A DNA stretch of 64,000 nt, taken from NCBI RefSeq assembly GCF_018449515.1, contig NZ_JAAVUQ010000021.1:83882-147881 (forward strand). The letters are read 5' to 3'. Source of the stretch: Caballeronia sp. dw_19. Its GTDB lineage: Bacteria > Pseudomonadota > Gammaproteobacteria > Burkholderiales > Burkholderiaceae. Positions 1 through 7,409 of this stretch are shown piece after piece; position 1 is the first letter of the stretch; every line of letters begins with the position of its first letter. The notes under the pieces were generated by a model. The model was not told where the DNA came from. It worked only from the letters and a program-made list of their open reading frames with translations, and did no database searches. The position numbers and the translations under genes were made by a program.

Positions 1-509
1 CAGACATCCAGCCCGAGAACAGGGTGGTTGCCTGACGTCAATCCAGCCATCAGTGGGCTGTCCTGATTGCCTGTATTTTCTACGACCAGGCGTCCCTGCG
101 TGTCGACACAAAGCCACGCCCAGCCGCTGCCAAAACGCGTCAGCGCAGCCTTGGTAAAAGCTTCCTTGAAGGCCGCGAATCCGCCCAGGTCGGCATCGAT
201 CGCGCGGGCCAGTTCACCATCGGGTTCACCGCCACCTTGAGGCGACATGACGGTCCAGAAAAGGCTGTGATTCTCATGGCCGCCGCCGTTGTTGCGTACG
301 GGCAATTTCAGAGACTCAGGCAGTGAATCAAGTTGTGCCACGAGCGATTCAACCGGTAGATCCTGATACTCCGTGTCCTTCACTGCGGCGTTCAGATTGT
401 TGACGTAGGTTTGATGATGTTTCGTGTGGTGAACTTCCATCGTGCGGGTATCGATGTGGGGTTCGAGTGCATCGAATGAATAGGGCAAGGCGGGCAACGT
501 ATAGGGCAT
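1..509 (-). CDS. sodA: Superoxide dismutase, Mn-type (partial)
   Basis: The protein converts superoxide to hydrogen peroxide and oxygen in the cytoplasm. The visible 169 residues begin MPYTLPALPYSFDALEPHID and carry the N-terminal iron/manganese SOD features: the HHxxHHxTYV metal-ligand helix and the GGHENHSLFW segment with a second ligand histidine. Glycine-rich GGHxNHSLFW is typical of Mn or cambialistic enzymes, whereas Fe enzymes usually have a WNHTFYW form. The window edge falls at GLDV, just before the expected WEHAYY motif, so roughly 30-40 residues are missing. An AGGAAA ribosome site precedes the ATG. It lies 29 bases after the small gene at 539-1033 and probably shares its Fur-boxed promoter. 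Confidence 0.93.
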   Translation of the reverse strand, partial: MPYTLPALPYSFDALEPHIDTRTMEVHHTKHHQTYVNNLNAAVKDTEYQDLPVESLVAQLDSLPESLKLPVRNNGGGHENHSLFWTVMSPQGGGEPDGELARAIDADLGGFAAFKEAFTKAALTRFGSGWAWLCVDTQGRLVVENTGNQDSPLMAGLTSGNHPVLGLDV

Positions 510-538
510 CGCAAGTTTCCTTTCCGGTTGGGGGTGAG

Positions 539-1033
539 TCAGTGCGGTATCGGATGGGCGGCGCTCAACGCGAGGCAGCCTGCGCCAAGCGCGCGGGTCA
601 CGAGCGGATGGGGTCCGTGCGCACGTATGTGGTTCAGCAAGGCGAAGTGGGTTTCGCGACTGTGGCGCAATGCGGCTTGTTGCAGGCTTGCGTCCTGGTT
701 GCCGTCGAGAAACAGGCGGATGAGGATTTCATGGGCGTGGCAAAGATGCGCGGCGGCGCTGTCCAGATCACCCAGTTCAGCGTGCAGGTCGGCCAGGTTG
801 TGATGCGAAACGACCAATGCGGCGACACAGTCATCCGCCCGTCCTGGCGGCGGTTCCCCGATCAGCCGACCAGCAAGTTCCAGCGCTTGCTGGTAAGCCT
901 TCAGCGCGACATTCCCAGGTGCCGCCGATGAAGTACGCACAGCTTCGCGCATCACACGTTCCCACGCGGACAGGCTCGATCCATTGTTCGGGGCAAACTC
1001 GTTTTCCGCAGCATTGGCGATGTGCTGGTGCAT
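539..1033 (-). CDS. Hypothetical protein upstream of sodA
   Basis: This 164-residue soluble, alanine-rich and probably all-helical protein has no motif I can name. Residues about 60-120 are rich in A, L, H and D with a helical-repeat look (ALVVSHHNLADLHAELGDLD), which resembles a degenerate TPR, but I would not call the domain. The ATG follows an AGGAGC site. It lies between a Fur box and sodA in the same direction, as the small orf does in the Fur-controlled fumC-orf-sodA operon of Pseudomonas aeruginosa. A role in iron-limited expression of Mn-SOD is therefore an inference from position only. Confidence 0.75.
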   Translation of the reverse strand: MHQHIANAAENEFAPNNGSSLSAWERVMREAVRTSSAAPGNVALKAYQQALELAGRLIGEPPPGRADDCVAALVVSHHNLADLHAELGDLDSAAAHLCHAHEILIRLFLDGNQDASLQQAALRHSRETHFALLNHIRAHGPHPLVTRALGAGCLALSAAHPIPH

Positions 1034-1093
1034 GAAAGGGCTCCTGTTTCTGCACCCTTTGCGTTGGCGGACGCCTGCGTACTTGGGATTTTA

Positions 1094-1106
1094 AATGATA
1101 ATCATT
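1094..1106. promoter_or_regulatory. Fur box
   Basis: AATGATAATCATT is a perfect 6-1-6 palindrome and the core of the classical 19-bp Fur operator. It sits 61 bases before the start of the small gene that leads into sodA. Ferric-uptake regulator control would induce the Mn enzyme under iron limitation. Confidence 0.8.
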
Positions 1107-1180
1107 CGTGTTTGTGGTGTCTAGTGAAATTCAGGTTTTGCGGGGTGTTTTCGTCGCGGGTCCATTTGCAGGCGGCGAGA

Positions 1181-1206
1181 TTCGCACCCCGGCTTCGCAC
1201 CCCGGC
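1181..1206. repeat. 13-bp perfect tandem duplication
   Basis: TTCGCACCCCGGC occurs twice in direct succession (1181-1193 and 1194-1206), just past the stop codon of the HMG-CoA-lyase-like gene. It is probably a recent slippage duplication. No function is evident. Confidence 0.8.
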
Positions 1207-1212
1207 GCAAGT

Positions 1213-2166
1213 TCACATCGTCAAGCTGACAAAGCCCTTTGGCAATCCCGCCCGCGCGATGGCGCCTGCGAACGGCTCTCCTGGCAGCCACGAAGCCACC
1301 TGTTCGCGGATGGCGAGGAGGGCGTCAATATCGATACCCGTTCGCATTCCTTCCGATTCCAGCAGGAACACCGTGTCCTCCGTATTGATGTTGCCGGTGG
1401 CGTTCGGCGCGAACGGACAACCGCCCAGGCCTCCGAGCGATGAATCGAAGGCGCGCACGCCGGCGTCGAGCGCGGCGACCACGTTCGCAAGTCCAAGTCC
1501 GCGCGTGTCGTGAAAGTGGCAGGTGACGGGGAGGTCACCGGTCAGCGCCAGGACCTGCCGCATCAGCTTGCGCACTTGTCCGGGGTGCGCATAACCGACG
1601 GTGTCGGCGATGGCAATCTCATCGGCGCCGGCCTTCAGCAAAGTTTCGACCAGTCGGAGCACGTGCTGTTCGTCGACATGCCCGGAGATCGTGCAGCCGA
1701 ACGCCGTCGCCACGCCCGCACCGAGCTTGATATCCTGCCGTCCGCTTTCATTGCGTGCGGCGATGATGTTGCTGAAGTCGTCGACGGATTCTGCGGTACT
1801 GCGCCGCACGTTCTTGAGGTTGTGTTCGTTGCTCGCCGAGAGAACGTAATGGACTTTCTTCAGGCCGGCGTCGAACGCGCGCTGAGCGCCTTTCAGGTTC
1901 GGCACGAGCGCCGATGCGTGCAGTCCGGCAATGGTCAGCGCGCCGCGCGCGACCTCGTCCGAATCGGCGAATTGCGGCACGATCCGGGGCGGCACGAACG
2001 ACGTCACCTCGATTTCGGTGCAGCCCGCCGCGACCATTCGCCTGCACCATTCGAGTTTTTGCTCTGCGCTGAGAATGGTCTTCACCATCTGCAAGCCGTC
2101 GCGCAGCCCGACCTCCCTCACCTGGGCGCGACTATCGTTCATATCGCTTCCTGTTGCCGATTCCAT
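1213..2166 (-). CDS. Hydroxymethylglutaryl-CoA lyase family protein
   Basis: This is a member of the HMG-CoA lyase/DRE-TIM metallolyase family (317 aa, usual length about 300-320), which cleaves acyl-CoAs such as HMG-CoA to acetyl-CoA and a ketoacid. Visible features are the N-terminal REVGLRDGLQ active-site strand, the metal-binding HFHDTRG motif near residue 215 and the cysteine loop GLGGCPFAPNATGN. Translation may start here (GAGGAAACAGGA ribosome site) or at an ATG eight codons downstream. It is the last gene of the leftward operon that begins with hydantoinase A, 61 bases after the MFS gene. With a CoA-transferase and an enoyl-CoA hydratase upstream, it may finish degradation of a methylglutaconate- or HMG-like acid. 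The actual substrate is not determined. Confidence 0.88.
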   Translation of the reverse strand: MESATGSDMNDSRAQVREVGLRDGLQMVKTILSAEQKLEWCRRMVAAGCTEIEVTSFVPPRIVPQFADSDEVARGALTIAGLHASALVPNLKGAQRAFDAGLKKVHYVLSASNEHNLKNVRRSTAESVDDFSNIIAARNESGRQDIKLGAGVATAFGCTISGHVDEQHVLRLVETLLKAGADEIAIADTVGYAHPGQVRKLMRQVLALTGDLPVTCHFHDTRGLGLANVVAALDAGVRAFDSSLGGLGGCPFAPNATGNINTEDTVFLLESEGMRTGIDIDALLAIREQVASWLPGEPFAGAIARAGLPKGFVSLTM

Positions 2167-2227
2167 TCCTGTTTCCTCGATATTGCTCGTTAAAGTGCAC
2201 TGCGGGGCACAGCGCTCGCGTGCGCCT

Positions 2228-3610
2228 TCACTGAATTGCCGGATTCACCGGATGACCGGCATCGGCGTCGGGTTCGTTACTCGCACCCGCCGCGTCAGCC
2301 TTTGCCTGCAGCGCGCGGGTTTGCGGCGCGAACAGGATCACCGCCAGCGCACCGATCAGCATGAGCAGCGCAATCGCGCCAAGGCCACCTATCATGCTGC
2401 CGGTCATCGTCTTGATCGAGCCGATGATCATCGGGCTGACAAAACCGCCCAGCAAGCCGACGCAGTTGATGATCGCGACCCCGCCGGCGGCGCCGCTGCC
2501 GCGGATGTAATCGGTGGAGATTGCCCAGATCAGCGGGTTGGGCGCGAGGATGCCGGCGGTCGCCACCGAAAGCGCGATCAGCGACAACGTGAGGTTCCCG
2601 GCGAGCAGGCTGGCGGCAACCAGTCCAATAGCACCGGCGATCATCGCGCCGCCGCAATGCCAGCGGCGCTCCATCGTCCGATCCGAATGGCGGTTCAGCA
2701 GGATCAGCGCGATCCAGCTCACGAAGTACGGGATGGCCGAGTAGCCGCCGATCGCGAGCGGGCTTGCGACGCCCGAGTTTTTGATCAGCGTGGGCAGCCA
2801 GAAGCCGATCGCAAACACGCCGGCGATCTGCGCGAACCACACGAAGCCCATCAGGTACACGCGCGGATCACGCAGCGCGCGGGCGAAGGTGTGTTCGGCA
2901 TGACCGTCGCCGAAGCTTGAGCTCTTGCGCAGGTCGTCGACGATCATCTTCTTTTCCGGCGCCGTCAGCCACTTGGCTTCTTCCGGACTGTTGTCGAGAT
3001 AGAAGAAGGCGACTACGCCCAGGACGCTTGCCGGCAGTCCCTGCGCGATGAACATCCATTGCCAGCCGTGCATGCCGTGAAAGCCGTTCATGTGCGTGAC
3101 GAGCCAGCCGGACATCGGGCCGCCGAAGAGACCCGCTATGCCCGTGGCGCACGTGAAGATCGCGATGACCTTGGCGCGGCGCTCGACCGGATACCAGCGC
3201 GTGAGGTAAAAAATCACGCCGGGATACAGGCCCGCTTCGGACAGGCCGAGCAGGAAGCGCACCGTGTAGAGATGCGCGGGCAGCGTAACGAACGCAGTCG
3301 CCGCCGCGACGATGCCCCACAAAATCATGATGCGCGAAAACGTCTTTTTCACGCCGATACGCGCGAGCAGCAGGTTGCTCGGCACTTCCATCAGCACATA
3401 GCCGAGAAAGAAGATGCCCGCGCCGATGCTGTAGGTCAGGTCATTGAAGCCCACGTCCTGCTTCATGTCGAGCTGGGCGATGCCGATGTTGATGCGATCG
3501 AGGAACGCGAATACGTAGCACAGGAACAGGAACGGGATCAGCCTGCGCGTGATTTTCGCGTAGGCCCGGTCCGCGTCGTAGGCCGGCTCAACAGGTGTAA
3601 CGGGGGTCAT
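2228..3610 (-). CDS. MFS transporter, ACS family
   Basis: This is a twelve-helix major facilitator of the anion:cation symporter type (460 aa). The N-terminal half contains the typical FAFLDRINIGIAQLDMKQDV stretch after helix 1, followed by GVKKTFSRIM and alternating hydrophobic segments to the C-terminus. ACS carriers import organic anions such as sugar acids, tartrate or aromatic acids with protons. The chosen ATG has a strong GGAGGAGA ribosome site, and the open frame continues upstream only as an antisense shadow of the hydratase gene. It lies between the enoyl-CoA hydratase and the lyase in the same operon and probably imports that operon's substrate. Confidence 0.9.
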   Translation of the reverse strand: MTPVTPVEPAYDADRAYAKITRRLIPFLFLCYVFAFLDRINIGIAQLDMKQDVGFNDLTYSIGAGIFFLGYVLMEVPSNLLLARIGVKKTFSRIMILWGIVAAATAFVTLPAHLYTVRFLLGLSEAGLYPGVIFYLTRWYPVERRAKVIAIFTCATGIAGLFGGPMSGWLVTHMNGFHGMHGWQWMFIAQGLPASVLGVVAFFYLDNSPEEAKWLTAPEKKMIVDDLRKSSSFGDGHAEHTFARALRDPRVYLMGFVWFAQIAGVFAIGFWLPTLIKNSGVASPLAIGGYSAIPYFVSWIALILLNRHSDRTMERRWHCGGAMIAGAIGLVAASLLAGNLTLSLIALSVATAGILAPNPLIWAISTDYIRGSGAAGGVAIINCVGLLGGFVSPMIIGSIKTMTGSMIGGLGAIALLMLIGALAVILFAPQTRALQAKADAAGASNEPDADAGHPVNPAIQ

Positions 3611-3678
3611 GATGCGTGTCTCCTCCAGTATGTGGCCGGACGGATCGGCGCCGTCCGTGCCGGTTTGCTGAGTGCGTG

Positions 3679-4494
3679 CTAGCGTCCCTTGAACGTCGGC
3701 TGCCGTTTCTCGTTGTACGCGCTGATACCCTCGAGCCGGTCGGCTGTCGGGATCAGGCGGTTGTATGCCTCTATCTCCACATACAGTCCCGTGTGCAGGT
3801 CGGCCTGCATGCCAAGGTCGATCGCCTTCTTCGCCTGCGTCACCGAAAGCGGCGCGCTGGTGCAGATATCGCGTGCCGCGGCCAGTGCTTCGTGCAGTAC
3901 GTCGCGCGCCTCGCAGAGCTTGTTGACCACACCCCACGCGAGCGCTTCCTCGGCGGTAAAGCGCGCGCCGCGAAAGATCAGTTCCTTCGCCCGCCGCGTG
4001 CCGATGGTGCGTGGCAACTGCTGCGTGCCGCCGCCACCCGGCATGATGCCGCGCTTGACTTCGGTGAAGCCGAACACCGCGTCCTTCGATGCATACGCGA
4101 AGTCGCAAGCAAGCATCAGTTCGAGGCCGCCCGCCACCGCCGAGCCATTCGCCGCGCAGATGAGCGGGACCGGGCAGTTCGTGATCGCGCGGTTCATGCG
4201 TTCAAACAGGTAGTGCTGACGGCCGAACTGTTCATCGGTCATGCCTTCGCGCTGCTTCAGGTCCGCGCCGCCGCAGAATGTGCGCTCGCCCGCCGCCGTG
4301 AGAATCACGCAGCGGTAGAGTTCCGGATCGAGCTCGATCGCACCGAACACGCGGATCAGTTCGCGGCCCATCTGCGTGCTGATCGCATTCGATACCTCGG
4401 GCCGGTTGATCCGGACAACCAGGATATGGGCGTCGACTTCTTCAAGCTGCAAGGTAGCAAGGGACTCGGACCCCAGATATTCGTTGATCTTCAC
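3679..4494 (-). CDS. Enoyl-CoA hydratase/isomerase family protein
   Basis: This is a crotonase-fold enzyme (271 aa) that probably adds water to an enoyl-CoA. It has the oxyanion-hole segment ERTFCGGADLKQ and the GSAVAGGLELMLACDF helix, whose glutamate matches the first catalytic Glu. The segment GFTEVKRGIMPGGGGTQQL supplies the second catalytic Glu. Both catalytic carboxylates are therefore present, which favours hydratase over decarboxylase activity. Translation starts at GTG, and the GTGA sequence overlaps the stop codon of the CoA-transferase by 4 bases, indicating translational coupling. With the downstream HMG-CoA-lyase-like gene it could act as a methylglutaconyl-CoA hydratase, which is inference only. 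Confidence 0.92.
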   Translation of the reverse strand: MKINEYLGSESLATLQLEEVDAHILVVRINRPEVSNAISTQMGRELIRVFGAIELDPELYRCVILTAAGERTFCGGADLKQREGMTDEQFGRQHYLFERMNRAITNCPVPLICAANGSAVAGGLELMLACDFAYASKDAVFGFTEVKRGIMPGGGGTQQLPRTIGTRRAKELIFRGARFTAEEALAWGVVNKLCEARDVLHEALAAARDICTSAPLSVTQAKKAIDLGMQADLHTGLYVEIEAYNRLIPTADRLEGISAYNEKRQPTFKGR

Positions 4495-5684
4495 GGTTTC
4501 TCCTGATCTGTCTTTTCAAGTTCTTCAAGTAGATGGTTGTGTTCGCCGAGTCCCGGCGTGCGGCCGATATTGCCGGGCCGAACGCCGCCAAACGATATCG
4601 GCAGGCCGACGACCGTCGCCGAGCCATCCGACGTGCGCTTGAGGATATCGAGCGCCTGGGTCTGTTCGTGAACGACCACCTGATCGATGGTCTGGATCGG
4701 ACCAGAGGGGATGCCGGCTGCGTCGAGCGTATCGAGCCAGTAAGACGACGGCTTCGCGCGAAAAGCCTGTTGCAGCAACTCGATCAACGCGTCACGATTG
4801 CTCACCCGCGCGCCGTTGGTCATGAAACGGGCATCGTCGGCGAGCGCAGCAATCCCGAGCACCGCGCAGAGCTTGCGGAACAGGCCGTCATTGCCGGCCG
4901 CGACCATGATGGTGGCGTCGGCGCATTCGAACGCCTGGTGCGGCACGATGGCGGCCGTGCCGGAACCCCATCGTCCGGGCAGAACACCGGACGCAAGGTA
5001 GTCGGCAATCTGCACGCCGCCCCAGCTGATCGCCGTTTCGTATAACGAAACATCGACGAGTTCGCCCGAGCCGCTCACCTGCCGCCGGAACAGCGCGGCT
5101 AGTACGCCGATCGCGGCCCAAAGGCCGGTGCCCATGTCGTTGACCGACACCGGTATGCGGCTCAGTGGTTCGCCGGGGCCGCCGAGGAAACTCATCAGGC
5201 CGCCGAGCGCCTGGACGAGCGGGTCATAGCCGGGCTTGTCCCGCAGCGGACCCGTTGTGCCGAAAGCGCCGAGGTTGCAGTAGACGAGCGACGGTTTATC
5301 GGCCATGAGTTGCGCCGCGCCGAGGCCATACTTTTCGACACCGCCTGCTTTCAGGTTCTGCAGCACGACATCGGCACGCCGTTCAATCAGCGCCTTCAGC
5401 AGGCTCACCTCCTCAGGGTTGCCGAACGACATCGAGATGCTCGACTTGCCGTGGTTGATCGCGTGGAAGAGCGCGGCGGCGCCGTCGATGAAAGGCGGCC
5501 CCCAGTCGCGCGCATAGTCGCCTTTGCCGGCATTCTCGATCTTGATCACTTGCGCCCCGAGCGAACCCAGGATCATGCCCGCATAGGGCGCGGCGAGACT
5601 ATGGCCGATCTCGACCACGCAGATGCCGGTCAGCGGCAGGGGCGGCGTGCGCTGCGTCGTTTGCACGGTCGCGTCCTCACTCAT
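4491..5684 (-). CDS. CaiB/BaiF (class III) CoA-transferase
   Basis: This is a family III CoA-transferase (397 aa), which moves CoA from a donor acyl-CoA to a carboxylic acid without ATP. It shows the N-terminal VVEIGHSLAAPYAGMILGSL fold segment, the GAQVIKIENAGKGDYAR turn and VDVSLYETA, where the glutamate occupies the position of the catalytic carboxylate. The ATG overlaps the hydantoinase B stop by 8 bases, and its own stop overlaps the hydratase start by 4. It is the likely activating step of the leftward operon, making the CoA thioester used by the hydratase and lyase. Confidence 0.93.
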   Translation of the reverse strand: MSEDATVQTTQRTPPLPLTGICVVEIGHSLAAPYAGMILGSLGAQVIKIENAGKGDYARDWGPPFIDGAAALFHAINHGKSSISMSFGNPEEVSLLKALIERRADVVLQNLKAGGVEKYGLGAAQLMADKPSLVYCNLGAFGTTGPLRDKPGYDPLVQALGGLMSFLGGPGEPLSRIPVSVNDMGTGLWAAIGVLAALFRRQVSGSGELVDVSLYETAISWGGVQIADYLASGVLPGRWGSGTAAIVPHQAFECADATIMVAAGNDGLFRKLCAVLGIAALADDARFMTNGARVSNRDALIELLQQAFRAKPSSYWLDTLDAAGIPSGPIQTIDQVVVHEQTQALDILKRTSDGSATVVGLPISFGGVRPGNIGRTPGLGEHNHLLEELEKTDQEKP

Positions 5685-7407
5685 GCGCGATGGCCGGTTC
5701 TGGCGTCTCGTCGAGTTCCACGCGATACAGCCGGCGCGCGGCATCGGCGCTGATGTAGCCGTCGGCGATATCGCCAAGGACACGTTCGCGCTCGCGTTCG
5801 AGCGGGTCGCCGTAGCCGCCGCTGCCCGCGGGCTGGACGATCACGCGTTCCCCGCGGCGCACAACCGTCTGGCCGCCTTTCGCCGCCACGACCGTCGCGG
5901 TGCCGTCGGGCTTTTCCACGCTGCAAAGAAACGGTGTTCCCGACAGGCCGCCGAAGTGGCCTTCGGGTGCGGAACGCCCGCGCTCGCCGGAGACCGTGAA
6001 CGTGGCTTCGTCATAGTCGACCCGATACACCCGGCGCGATGTCAGTCCGCCCCGATACCGCCCCGCGCCGCCGGTGTCCGGCACGAGGGTCCATTCTTCG
6101 AGCAACAGCGGTGAACTGCGTTCGATCATCTCGACCGACTGGCTGCCCGCATTGCCCACATACACGCGAATGCCGCTCACGCCGTCCTTGTCCGCACGCG
6201 CGCCCATGCCGCCGGCGTGAACATCGTGCATCGTGACGAAGGCCTGTCCGGTCTGCTCGACGCGGGCGGCGTTCGTATCGCGGCCGCTGAAAATGCCCGC
6301 GCAAGAGGCGCAGTTGCTCTGCCCGACAATGCGTTCCGGAATGGCCGACGCGAGCGCTTTCAACAGCAGGTCGATCACGCGCGGCGAGGTTTCGGTGTTG
6401 CCCGACACCACGGACGCGGGATACTGGCAGTTCAGCACGCTGCCTTCCGGCGCAATGATGGTGACCGGCCGATAGCAGCCCTGGTTGATCGGAATGCTGA
6501 TGTCGGTGATCGCCTTGACGGTGAACCAGGTGCTGTTGCACGTGACCGACAGCGGGCAGTTGATGCCCCCGCGCACCTGCGCGCCGGTACCTGTGTAGTC
6601 GAACGTCATGTGGTCATCAGCCACCGTGATCTTGACTTTCAATAACGGGCGTTCCTGCTTCCAGCCATACGCTTCGATGGGATCGAGATATTCCTCAGCC
6701 TCGTAGGTTCCATTCGGAATCCTGCCGATCGCCGCACGGATCAGCTTCTCGGAATGATCGAGACTCTGGCTCATCGCGGCGCGCAGATCGGCCACGCCAT
6801 ACTTTTCGACGAGATCCACCAGGCGGCGTTCGCCCACGAACGTGCCCGCGTATTGCGCCTGGATATCGAGCAGCAGTTCATGCGAATTGCGGCTGTTGCG
6901 GCTCAGGATTTCCAGTACGTCGCGCACCGGCTTGTCGTCGCGGTAAAGCCGCACCGGCGGAATCCGGATGCCTTCGGCGAACACGTCCCAGGTCGTAACG
7001 GTATAACTGCCCGGCGATTGCCCGCCAATATCCGTCCAGTGGCCACGCGTCATGACGAACGCAACAATCTCGTCGCCGACGAACACCGGCCGCGTGAACT
7101 GCACGTCCGGCTGATGATTGCCGCCGCCCACATACGCGTCATTGCTCACGATCACGTCGCCCGGACGCAAGTTCTCCCGGCCGATCGCTTCAACGGACAC
7201 GCGCGTCGAGATGACGGCTGAACCGAGCATGGTCGGAATGTCATTGCCTTGCGCGACAAGTTGCATCTCGGCGTCGAAGATCGCGGCGGAAGAATCGCCG
7301 CTTGCGTGCATGAGCGGGCTGCCCGCGGTGCGCATCATCGCAATCTTCATTTCACGCGCAATCGCAAAGAGACTGCTGCGAATAATTTCGTAGGTAACGA
7401 TGTCCAT
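5677..7407 (-). CDS. hyuB: Hydantoinase B/oxoprolinase family protein
   Basis: This is the B subunit of an ATP-dependent hydantoinase/5-oxoprolinase/acetone-carboxylase-type enzyme (576 aa, normal family length). Typical segments are ARxMKIAMMRTAGSPLMHAS-like near residue 20, GDVIVSNDAYVGGGNHQPD and the glycine-rich C-terminal ERGRSAPEGHFGGLSG and PAGSGGYGDPLER signatures. Members open lactam or cyclic amide rings, or carboxylate ketones, together with the A subunit, which activates the substrate with ATP. It starts 2 bases after the A-subunit stop and overlaps the CoA-transferase, so the pair is co-translated. The substrate cannot be told from sequence. Confidence 0.93.
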   Translation of the reverse strand: MDIVTYEIIRSSLFAIAREMKIAMMRTAGSPLMHASGDSSAAIFDAEMQLVAQGNDIPTMLGSAVISTRVSVEAIGRENLRPGDVIVSNDAYVGGGNHQPDVQFTRPVFVGDEIVAFVMTRGHWTDIGGQSPGSYTVTTWDVFAEGIRIPPVRLYRDDKPVRDVLEILSRNSRNSHELLLDIQAQYAGTFVGERRLVDLVEKYGVADLRAAMSQSLDHSEKLIRAAIGRIPNGTYEAEEYLDPIEAYGWKQERPLLKVKITVADDHMTFDYTGTGAQVRGGINCPLSVTCNSTWFTVKAITDISIPINQGCYRPVTIIAPEGSVLNCQYPASVVSGNTETSPRVIDLLLKALASAIPERIVGQSNCASCAGIFSGRDTNAARVEQTGQAFVTMHDVHAGGMGARADKDGVSGIRVYVGNAGSQSVEMIERSSPLLLEEWTLVPDTGGAGRYRGGLTSRRVYRVDYDEATFTVSGERGRSAPEGHFGGLSGTPFLCSVEKPDGTATVVAAKGGQTVVRRGERVIVQPAGSGGYGDPLERERERVLGDIADGYISADAARRLYRVELDETPEPAIAHE

Positions 7408-7409
7408 AA

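Noticed and set aside
3611..4108. An N-terminal extension that would make the first MFS protein about 626 residues.
   Set aside because: The extension is antisense to the enoyl-CoA hydratase gene and is arginine- and histidine-rich. A strong ribosome site (GGAGGAGA) and a normal MFS N-terminus support the start at 3610.
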